From contig JAFZOY010000064.1 of assembly GCA_017552705.1 (NCBI GenBank), positions 1 through 33,709 on the forward strand: 33,709 nucleotides of DNA. The letters run 5' to 3'. Positions 1-4,943 of the stretch are shown here, in pieces. This DNA is from Bacteroidales bacterium. GTDB lineage: Bacteria > Bacteroidota > Bacteroidia > Bacteroidales > UBA1715. The notes under the pieces were generated by a model. It did not search any database, was not told the DNA's origin, and saw nothing but the letters and a program-made list of their open reading frames with translations. The translations under genes were made by a program, and so were the position numbers. Positions within the stretch are counted from its first letter, which is position 1; each line of letters opens with the position of its first letter.

Positions 1-178
1 GCTGCTGGCTACCGCGACGGTACAGACGTGTACAATGTGGGTTCCTACGGCTACTACTGGTCGAGTTCGGCTTACGACGGCTACTACGCCCACTGTCTGG
101 ACTTCGGCAGCTGCGGCGTGAACACGGACGACTACGACTACCGCGACGACGGGCCGTCTGTCCGCCTTGTGCGTGGTT
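1..178 (+). repeat. DGR variable repeat (VR)
   Basis: This stretch aligns without ambiguity to 1046-1220, offset by 1045 bases up to the AAC run. I count 28 substitutions, all at positions where the template has A. None is at a template C, G or T. The only other difference is one extra codon in the VR, within the AAC run before CGC. The homology ends at 178, after an unmutated, A-free stretch (161-178, starting at the T after GGGCCGTC) that corresponds to the initiation-of-mutagenic-homology end. The left end of the VR is cut by the window edge, so the full VR is longer. Confidence 0.95.
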
Positions 179-183
179 TGTAG
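1..183 (+). CDS. DGR target protein, C-terminal fragment with the variable region (FISUMP/DUF1566-like, C-type-lectin-like fold)
   Basis: Only the last 60 codons are in the window; the 5' part lies to the left. The frame is open from base 1 to the TAG at 181-183. The peptide begins AAGYRDGTDVYNVGSYGYYW and ends SVRLVRGL. The pattern AAGxR...GYYWSSS...SVRLVRG is typical of the end of Fibrobacter-major-paralogous (FISUMP)/DUF1566 domains, which adopt the C-type-lectin-like fold used by many DGR targets. Tyr, Asp, Gly, His and Cys residues sit where the template encodes Asn, so this is the diversified ligand-binding face. Such proteins are usually displayed on the cell surface, but the secretion signal cannot be seen here. 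There is no T9SS sorting domain at the C-terminus. The cassette order (target, accessory gene, TR, RT, all on one strand) fits a DGR. Target status is near certain; the fold is assigned from pattern only. Confidence 0.9.
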   Translation, partial: AAGYRDGTDVYNVGSYGYYWSSSAYDGYYAHCLDFGSCGVNTDDYDYRDDGPSVRLVRGL

Positions 184-202
184 AATTTACCATTCACCAA
201 CC

Positions 203-268
203 AAAAAAATCGCCGCTGAGGGAAAGCGGCAAACGGAGTTGCCAGCGTGACCGAAACGGCGATTTTTA
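203..268 (+). terminator. Structured intergenic element just downstream of the VR: terminator and/or DGR cruciform
   Basis: An 11-bp perfect stem pairs AAAAATCGCCG (205-215) with CGGCGATTTTT (257-267). Inside it lies a second hairpin, GGCAA (228-232) with TTGCC (239-243). An alternative pairing CCGCT (213-217) with AGCGG (225-229) competes with the outer stem. The 3' T-run makes it a plausible intrinsic terminator for the target gene, and the A-run makes it usable in both directions. Some DGRs require a hairpin or cruciform shortly after the VR for target recognition; this one starts 27 bases after the VR end, so that role is possible but inferred. Confidence 0.5.
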
Positions 269-292
269 TAAAACGATGCCGACGATGGTTTT

Positions 293-320
293 GTAGAGAC
301 GTAGCGCGCTACGTCTCTAC
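293..320. repeat. 28-bp perfect palindrome (REP-like element)
   Basis: The 14-base arm GTAGAGACGTAGCG is followed directly by its exact reverse complement. The layout can be written 4+8+4+8+4. The same layout and the start GTAGRGACG recur in coding sequence at 27832-27859 and 33447-33474, and more loosely at 30423-30450 and 2546-2573. It is preceded by TTTTGTAGAG, as is the 2546 copy. It lies between the DGR target and the accessory gene. I see it as a copy of a dispersed palindromic repeat; whether it also acts in the DGR is unknown. Confidence 0.8.
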
Positions 321-340
321 CTACAAAATTTCAAAAAGAT

Positions 341-895
341 ATGTCTCAACTACAAGAAATAATCGAAATCGAAAAACAGCGTGCGGATGCGGAGCACGCC
401 CGCACGCTGTTTTTTTATATGGAAGGGTCGTTCTACCGTGCCTATGAGTGGAGCGCATGGCTGTGGTGCCGCAAGATACGGGATTTCAGCCCCACGCACC
501 GCAAGGTCAAGTCCATAGAGCAAACCATAATCCACATTGGCTGTCCGGTGTCGAGTTTCTTCAAGCACCTGCCCGAGGGTGCCACTCACACCGTCGCCAC
601 CGATGGCAGTGTCACGCTTCAGCTTCCCGAAACCATGTTTCCCGAAGGTGTCAACCTACAGGAAATGCAGAGTGATTTTGAGCAGTGGAAACAGTCGGTT
701 CCCGTGGCGGAATCGTCGAAAAAACGGCAGAGTGAGGCCTTGCGTGATTTGAACGACGGCGGCGCAACTATCCAACCCGTAAGCCTGACAGCCGTCATGC
801 AACAGATTCTTTCGTTTCCCATCGAGAAAAAATCAATGATTGAGTGCGTGTCGTTTTTGTCTGACATAAAAACTCAATTGGCTAAAATGGTGTAA
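341..895 (+). CDS. Unrecognised DGR-cassette protein (184 aa), candidate accessory factor
   Basis: This 184-aa gene sits between VR and TR, where DGRs usually carry their accessory gene (commonly avd). I do not recognise its family. The N-terminal ~80 residues look helical and rich in aromatic and basic residues (FFYMEGSFYRAYEWSAWLWC, then RKIRDFSPTHRKVKSIEQ). The middle is a short Thr/Val segment, and the C-terminal ~100 residues are acidic to mixed with a helical end. It is longer than a typical Avd (about 120-130 aa) and lacks an evident Avd four-helix pattern. Like the TR/VR it is richer in G+C than the housekeeping genes to the right. ATG 341 is the first start after the palindrome; there is no strong ribosome binding site, as is usual in Bacteroidota. 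An accessory role is inferred from position only. Confidence 0.7.
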   Translation: MSQLQEIIEIEKQRADAEHARTLFFYMEGSFYRAYEWSAWLWCRKIRDFSPTHRKVKSIEQTIIHIGCPVSSFFKHLPEGATHTVATDGSVTLQLPETMFPEGVNLQEMQSDFEQWKQSVPVAESSKKRQSEALRDLNDGGATIQPVSLTAVMQQILSFPIEKKSMIECVSFLSDIKTQLAKMV

Positions 896-907
896 AGAGG
901 GTTTGCT

Positions 908-1243
908 ATGCAGAATATGGTAAATTCAAAGACGACCTGCTTGCCTCAGGCGAGAAAATTCGGCAATGGCGTATGGCTCGCCGCATGGAGCGTTCCTTCC
1001 GCCACAAGTAACAGACGGTCGTTGAAGCAAAAGGTGTTTCTTCCTGCTGCTGGCAACCGCAACGGAACAGACGTGAACAATGTGGGTTCCAACGGCAACT
1101 ACTGGTCGAGTTCGGCTAACGACAACAACAACGCCAACTATCTGAACTTCAACAGCAACAACGTGAACACGAACAACAACAACCGCAACAACGGGCAATC
1201 TGTCCGCCTTGTGCGTGGTTGCAGCACTTGCCGTAATCTATGA
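908..1243 (+). CDS. Open frame running through the template repeat; possibly translated, possibly only TR transcript
   Basis: A 111-codon frame starts at ATG 908, runs through the whole template repeat in the same frame as the VR, and stops at TGA 1241-1243, overlapping the reverse transcriptase ATG as ATGA. Its product would be extraordinarily Asn-rich because 21 codons in the TR are AAC. The part from VFLPAAG on mirrors the target protein. TRs normally act as RNA, so the frame may be open simply because it mirrors coding sequence. The ATGA overlap with the RT start would nonetheless allow translational coupling. I keep it as a low-confidence CDS. Confidence 0.3.
   Translation: MQNMVNSKTTCLPQARKFGNGVWLAAWSVPSATSNRRSLKQKVFLPAAGNRNGTDVNNVGSNGNYWSSSANDNNNANYLNFNSNNVNTNNNNRNNGQSVRLVRGCSTCRNL
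1046..1220 (+). repeat. DGR template repeat (TR)
   Basis: This is the invariant donor copy of the VR at 1-178. It holds 21 AAC codons, the standard DGR design in which AAC can become codons for 15 amino acids without making a stop. The TR is shorter than the VR by one codon in the (AAC)4 run at 1172-1183. The 3' limit is 1220: the next TR base is G, the VR has T. The 5' limit cannot be set because the VR is cut by the window start; similarity of the encoded KVFLPAAG to this protein family suggests that it begins somewhat before 1046. The TR transcript is copied by the reverse transcriptase with adenine-specific errors into cDNA that replaces the VR. Confidence 0.95.
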
Positions 1244-2451
1244 ATATGGCAAAACCCTCTTTTTCACTTACTTACAAACAACTTTTGTTCGATTTGCACA
1301 TAGCGTATTTCGACGCCCGTCGGCATAAGCGGAAACGAATCTACCAAATCCGCTTCGAGGCCGATATGGAGCGCAATCTCCGTGAACTTGCCGATGAATT
1401 GTGGCACAAAACCTACAAGGCGCGTCCTTCAACCTGTTTCATTATCAGCGACCCCAAGAAACGCGAGGTTTTTGCCGCCGACTTCCGCGATAGGATAGTC
1501 CACCATTTGTACTACAACTATACGCACCGCTTGTTTGAACGGACGTTCATTCACGATAGTTACAGTTGCATTAAAGGGCGTGGCACGCACTACGGAATTG
1601 CACGGTTGCGGAGCCATATCCGTAAGGAGTCGCTCAATTTCACCGAGCGTTGCTATATACTGAAAATGGACATTTCGGGCTATTTTATGCAGATTAACCG
1701 TGAAAAGTTGTTGGAAATCTGTTTGTTGCGTCTTCAATCCATGCGTTTTCACCGTATCAGCGGAAAATCTTCCGAAACATGGAACGAAGTGCTTGATTTC
1801 GATTTTCTTACTTATTTGAGCAAGGAAATAATCCTGTTGAATCCCGTGGAGAACTGCCGTGTGCGTGGTTCCAAATCCGATTGGGATACGTTGCCATATA
1901 ATAAAAGCCTGTTTCATTCCCCTGTGGATTGCGGTCTGCCCATAGGCAACCTTACCTCGCAGTTGTTCAGCAACGTGTATTTGGGCGAACTCGACCAATT
2001 TATGAAACGCACGTTGCACTGCCGTCGGTATGGTCGCTATGTTGATGATTTTTATGTAGTCAGTTCCGATAAGGAGTGGCTCTGTTCAATCATTCCCCAC
2101 GTTCGGCGTTATCTTACCGAACAACTGTATCTTACGGTGAACGACGGAAAGACGCAAATCAACGATTCATTTCGTGGTGTGGAGTATTTGGGTGCGTATG
2201 TCAAGCCTCACAGAACCTACGTCAGTCGTACCTCGCTTAACCGCATTCGGCGTAAACTGCCCAAACTCAACGCAATACGAAGCCCGTTTCGTATGCAGTC
2301 GGTTGTAAATTCGTATTTGGGCATATTTTCCCATTATTCCGCCTATCGCCTCAAACGGCAACTTTTTGCAGTCGAACGACTTAACCACTATGGCTATTTT
2401 GAAACAGGAATGAAAAAATACGTGCCATATTCCAATATGGTATTGGGGTAG
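1240..2451 (+). CDS. DGR reverse transcriptase
   Basis: This 403-aa protein has the order of reverse transcriptase motifs: a basic N-terminal region, a motif with KMDISGYFMQI (catalytic Asp near 144), GLPIGNLTSQLFSNVYL near 232-248, and RYVDDF near 266-271 with the catalytic Asp pair. The (I/V)GNxxSQ signature is characteristic of DGR reverse transcriptases and differs from the QGxxxSP of group II intron and retroviral enzymes. Length and absence of a maturase or endonuclease domain also fit. It copies the TR RNA with adenine-specific infidelity. The start at 1240 overlaps the stop of the TR frame by ATGA; ATG 1246 is an alternative start. The gene is intact, so the element may be active. Confidence 0.95.
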   Translation: MNMAKPSFSLTYKQLLFDLHIAYFDARRHKRKRIYQIRFEADMERNLRELADELWHKTYKARPSTCFIISDPKKREVFAADFRDRIVHHLYYNYTHRLFERTFIHDSYSCIKGRGTHYGIARLRSHIRKESLNFTERCYILKMDISGYFMQINREKLLEICLLRLQSMRFHRISGKSSETWNEVLDFDFLTYLSKEIILLNPVENCRVRGSKSDWDTLPYNKSLFHSPVDCGLPIGNLTSQLFSNVYLGELDQFMKRTLHCRRYGRYVDDFYVVSSDKEWLCSIIPHVRRYLTEQLYLTVNDGKTQINDSFRGVEYLGAYVKPHRTYVSRTSLNRIRRKLPKLNAIRSPFRMQSVVNSYLGIFSHYSAYRLKRQLFAVERLNHYGYFETGMKKYVPYSNMVLG

Positions 2452-2545
2452 TTGTAGTGGATTTCTCGTTTTCCTTTTATTGGCATCGTCATTCCGCAGC
2501 CGTAGGCAAGGAATCTGCTGGATTATCGGAAGAGAATCCCTTTTT

Positions 2546-2573
2546 GTAGAGCCACATTGTGTGTGGCTCATAT
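2546..2573. repeat. Degenerate copy of the 28-bp palindromic element
   Basis: GAGCCACA (2549-2556) pairs with TGTGGCTC (2562-2569) around a 5-base loop. The element starts GTAGAG and is preceded by TTTTT, like the copy at 293. The arms otherwise differ from that copy, so its membership in the same family is an inference. Confidence 0.45.
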
Positions 2574-2603
2574 CCAAGCAGCAAACATAGCGACTCTACA
2601 TTG

Positions 2604-2633
2604 GTTACTTTTTCTTTCAAGAGAAAAAGTAAC
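2604..2633. repeat. Inverted repeat, 12-bp stem
   Basis: GTTACTTTTTCT (2604-2615) pairs perfectly with AGAAAAAGTAAC (2622-2633) around the loop TTCAAG. There is no T-run after it on the plus strand. It lies in the 300-base gene-free stretch after the reverse transcriptase gene and could be another dispersed palindrome or a factor-dependent end of the DGR transcript. Confidence 0.65.
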
Positions 2634-2643
2634 AGAAGCAATC

Positions 2644-2674
2644 TTGACAAAAGAATGGATTTGTTGTATATTTG
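2644..2674 (+). promoter_or_regulatory. Consensus Bacteroidota promoter for the tRNA-like RNA
   Basis: A TTG at 2644-2646 (in TTGACA) is followed after 20 bases by TATATTTG (2667-2674), an exact TAnnTTTG -7 box. It is the best match to the Bacteroidota -33/-7 consensus that I found in the window. It predicts a transcript start near 2681, just ahead of the structured RNA, and no coding sequence follows on this strand. Confidence 0.7.
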
Positions 2675-2681
2675 CGAAAGT

Positions 2682-2765
2682 AAAATGGCTACCAGACCCA
2701 TGATGTGAGGAACGGTGGCAGGCACGTAAGTGCGTGTTGAGTGGTTCGACCCCACCGGTAGCCTT
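2682..2765 (+). ncRNA. tRNA-like small RNA without a recognisable anticodon arm
   Basis: GGCTACC (2687-2693) and GGTAGCC (2757-2763) form a perfect 7-bp closing stem, 77 bases end to end, as in a tRNA. Next to the 3' strand is a T-arm-like segment (2740-2756) with loop TTCGACC on a stem of four pairs plus one A-C mismatch. The middle does not give a normal D-arm or a 7-base anticodon loop; it forms GCAC (2722-2725) with GTGC (2730-2733), or an alternative CGGTGG (2713-2718) with CCACCG (2752-2757). A T-rich stretch follows at once and could end transcription. A consensus promoter precedes it. It may be a decayed tRNA, a tRNA mimic or another structured RNA; that it is transcribed is inferred. 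Confidence 0.5.
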
Positions 2766-3293
2766 TTATTTTAATTTTACATATTTCTGCATATTAAACT
2801 CGTCGGTTGCCCTCATTTTCGTCGCAGTAACTAGTGAAACAACCAAAATTTTCCCGTCACACATTTTAATAGGAACATTTGGTTCGAGTATAAATTTGTT
2901 TTTCCCGTCGGTATATGTATATCGTTTAGTTTCAGTATCATAGTATATATGCATTGATGATTTTGTGCAAGGAAATGTTTCAAAATCGACAGGGGAAACA
3001 GCGATGTCGGCATTTGTCTTTGAAACTCTTCTCGCATGAACAAGAGACTTGCCTGTAAAATACATTGTCCTATTCTGTAACGGATTTCCGATTATCTTCG
3101 AATATTCAAATACTACGTCTTCTACAAACCCGACAAGAATTGGTTTTGATGTGATATACCCTTTTTGCTCAAACTCTTGTAGTGCATTTGCTATATTTTG
3201 AGATGCTTGCAGAACAGAAAAATTTGTTTTTAGAAACAATTGTGAACATTCGTCTTGTTCAATAACTTGACATTTGCGGTTTTCTTCTTCCAT
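2766..3293 (-). CDS. Hypothetical protein (175 aa)
   Basis: I do not recognise this protein. It is soluble, with no signal peptide or membrane segment, and has a predicted helical N-terminal half (residues 15-75) followed by a part rich in beta strands. A segment near residues 80-130 (MYFTGKSLVHARR, then DFETFP) might be a small toxin or nuclease-like fold, but I cannot support that. Its stop codon lies two bases from the 3' end of the tRNA-like RNA on the other strand, so the two are convergent. It lies within the accessory stretch between the DGR and tRNA-Pro and is more A+T-rich than the DGR genes, which suggests a separate origin. Confidence 0.7.
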   Translation of the reverse strand: MEEENRKCQVIEQDECSQLFLKTNFSVLQASQNIANALQEFEQKGYITSKPILVGFVEDVVFEYSKIIGNPLQNRTMYFTGKSLVHARRVSKTNADIAVSPVDFETFPCTKSSMHIYYDTETKRYTYTDGKNKFILEPNVPIKMCDGKILVVSLVTATKMRATDEFNMQKYVKLK

Positions 3294-3406
3294 TTTTTGT
3301 GGTATATTGGTATTTTATTTTGTAGTTCTTATTTCACTACAAAAATAGGTCTATTTCTTGAAATAACAAGAAGAATCTTCAATAACGGCGACTAAGAAAA
3401 GGTTCA

Positions 3407-3538
3407 ATGCAAATGATTAAAATTGAAGACGTGCAGGACAAGGTCTTGCAACTTCGCAACGAAAATGTGATTATTGATAGTGATGTGGCTCGCTGTATGG
3501 CGTGGAAACAAAACGAATCAACGAAGCGGTCAAAAAAA
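3407..3538 (+). pseudogene. N-terminal relic of an ORF6N-domain (KilA-N-like) gene, frameshifted and truncated
   Basis: From ATG 3407 the frame reads MQMIKIEDVQDKVLQLRNEN and then VIIDSDVA, which matches the start of ORF6N domains (IqdkI..lRg..VilDsDLA). One base is then missing at about 3491. In the next frame from CTG 3493 the sequence continues LYGVETKRINEAVKK, the expected next segment (LYGVETK.LNqaVkRN). The gene then stops at the A-run against the 3' end of tRNA-Pro. ORF6N genes are usual in phages and mobile elements. It is clearly broken; the rest of the gene is absent. Confidence 0.75.
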
Positions 3539-3539
3539 G

Positions 3540-3614
3540 TCGGGGCAACTGGATTCGAACCAGCGACCTCTTGCACCCCATACAAGCACTCATACCGGAC
3601 TGAGCTATACCCCG
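3540..3614 (-). tRNA. tRNA-Pro (anticodon GGG)
   Basis: Read on the minus strand, the cloverleaf is complete: acceptor CGGGGTA with TGCCCCG (one G-T pair), D-arm GCTC...GAGT, anticodon stem CTTGT/GCAAG with loop ATGGGGT (anticodon GGG), and T-arm GCTGG-TTCGAAT-CCAGT. The discriminator is A. CCA is not encoded; a run of seven T follows immediately (minus strand) and should terminate transcription. The 5' end is one base after the stop codon of the lipoprotein gene upstream, so the two may share a transcript. Its 3' end borders the accessory DNA to the left. Confidence 0.95.
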
Positions 3615-3615
3615 A

Positions 3616-3873
3616 TTAAAAATTTGTGTCCATTGTCGTGTATTCGGCGTCGCATTCGCTTTGAACCGAGTCTATCACTTCAGTGGTTAGTTTCGCAGTG
3701 TCGGAAATGGTTTTCAGTTTCTGGTACAAACATTCGCAATACGCTGGTGTTTGGTCTCCATAAAATGTTTGGTTATCCGCGTTTTTCAAACACTGCTCCT
3801 TAACTTTTTCTGGCGATGGAGTGCAACCAGCAAATAGTAAGAATAAAACCAAACCAAAACCGACTTTCCTCAT
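3616..3873 (-). CDS. Small lipoprotein (85 aa)
   Basis: A hydrophobic signal (residues 5-15) ends in the lipobox LFAGC, so Cys17 should be lipidated. The mature part has about 68 residues with four further cysteines (EQC, YCEC, SEC) spaced to allow disulfides, and is mostly helical. I do not recognise a named family; similar small Cys-containing lipoproteins are common in Bacteroidota. The gene is read towards tRNA-Pro, whose 5' end lies just after its stop codon. It is divergent from trxB, with about 107 bases between them. Confidence 0.75.
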   Translation of the reverse strand: MRKVGFGLVLFLLFAGCTPSPEKVKEQCLKNADNQTFYGDQTPAYCECLYQKLKTISDTAKLTTEVIDSVQSECDAEYTTMDTNF

Positions 3874-3963
3874 ACGTTTTATTTGCCAGCGAATTTACTA
3901 AACATTATCATAACTTGTTAAATAATTTCATTTTCTTTTCTAAAAAAATTTCACATTTCCCTC

Positions 3964-3971
3964 TATTTTTG
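3964..3971 (+). promoter_or_regulatory. -7 promoter box of trxB
   Basis: TATTTTTG matches TAnnTTTG. Transcription would start near 3978, leaving almost no leader before ATG 3981 and about 15 bases before ATG 3993. No clear -33 TTG is seen at the usual spacing. Confidence 0.5.
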
Positions 3972-3980
3972 TTTCACAAA

Positions 3981-4943
3981 ATGAATTTCAATATGGAACA
4001 ATCTTCACAAACAACTGATAAAGAATCTGTTAAATGCTTGATTATAGGAAGTGGACCTGCTGGCTATACGGCTGCGATTTATGCATCGCGTGCAAACCTT
4101 AATCCTGTATTGTACGAAGGTATGCAAACTGGCGGTCAGCTGACTACCACCAACGAGGTTGAAAATTTTCCTGGCTATCCGAATGGCGTTTCGGGTACCG
4201 ATATGATGGACGATATCCGCAACCAAGCCTTGAAATTCGGTGCTGATATCCGCGAGGGCAATGTTACATCGGTGGAACTTTCGGATACAAAGAAAATGGT
4301 TGTTGTGGACGGTAAGAAAACAATTGAAGCTCAGGTTGTTATAATTGCAACAGGCGCGTCTGCACGTTATCTTGGTTTGGAAAGCGAACGGAAATTCCGC
4401 GGCATGGGCGTTTCCGCTTGTGCTGTATGCGACGGCTTTTTCTATCGTAAGCAGCAGGTGGCGGTTATCGGTGGTGGCGACACTGCTGTTGGCGATGCTT
4501 TGTATTTGGCGGGCATTGCTTCAAAAGTGTATCTGATTGTCCGCAAAAACTACCTGCGTGCGTCGAAAGTGCTTCAGGAACGGGTTGCCGCTACACCAAA
4601 TATCGAAATTCTTTTTGAACATGTTACCAAAGAAGTCTTGGGTGACGATAGCGGAGTAACGGGACTACGCTTGATGAAACAAGAGAAAGAGGAAGTTGAG
4701 ATTTCTGTTACAGGAATGTTTTTGGCTATTGGACACAAACCAAACACTGAACTATTCAAGGGACAAATCAACCTCGACGAAAACGGGTATATACTAACCG
4801 AAGGAAAAGGCACACAAACGAACATTCAAGGAGTGTTTGCCTGTGGCGACGTGCAAGATCCTACTTATCGTCAGGCAATTACAGCAGCAGCTTCTGGTTG
4901 CAAGGCAGCCCTCGATGCGGAACGGTATTTCCAAACACGGTAA
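3981..4943 (+). CDS. trxB: Thioredoxin reductase
   Basis: This FAD/NADPH flavoprotein reduces thioredoxin in the cytoplasm. It shows the N-terminal FAD dinucleotide motif GSGPAG (near residues 23-28), the redox pair CAVC (147-150, in ACAVCDGFFYR), the NADPH motif GGGDTA and the C-terminal FAD-contacting ACGDVQDPTYRQ. Its length of about 320 aa is normal for the family. An in-frame opening extends upstream to 3816 but carries no family sequence, so the start is 3981 or 3993. The promoter box at 3964 favours 3993, because 3981 would leave an almost leaderless message. It converges with the OstA-like gene; their stop codons abut. Confidence 0.95.
   Translation: MNFNMEQSSQTTDKESVKCLIIGSGPAGYTAAIYASRANLNPVLYEGMQTGGQLTTTNEVENFPGYPNGVSGTDMMDDIRNQALKFGADIREGNVTSVELSDTKKMVVVDGKKTIEAQVVIIATGASARYLGLESERKFRGMGVSACAVCDGFFYRKQQVAVIGGGDTAVGDALYLAGIASKVYLIVRKNYLRASKVLQERVAATPNIEILFEHVTKEVLGDDSGVTGLRLMKQEKEEVEISVTGMFLAIGHKPNTELFKGQINLDENGYILTEGKGTQTNIQGVFACGDVQDPTYRQAITAAASGCKAALDAERYFQTR

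Noticed and set aside
926..1198. Val-rich 90-aa frame on the minus strand over the TR
   Set aside because: It is the reverse reading of the AAC run (GTT codons), an artefact of the template's composition.
1429..2019. 196-aa open frame on the minus strand
   Set aside because: It lies fully inside the RT gene in a shadow frame and has no family pattern.
1240..2451. RT as a group II intron or retron enzyme
   Set aside because: The IGNxxSQ motif, the absence of maturase/endonuclease parts and of intron domain V, and the TR/VR pair all point to a DGR.
2687..2763. Ordinary tRNA
   Set aside because: The acceptor and T-loop fit, but I could not place a D-arm and a 7-base anticodon loop, so I list it as tRNA-like only. 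A hammerhead ribozyme was also considered; its CTGATGA and GAAA core are absent.
3474..3803. 109-aa frame across the tRNA
   Set aside because: It runs through tRNA-Pro and antisense to the lipoprotein gene; the ORF6N relic explains its first part.
3816..3980. N-terminal extension of TrxB
   Set aside because: The in-frame extension has no family similarity and a promoter box lies just before 3981.
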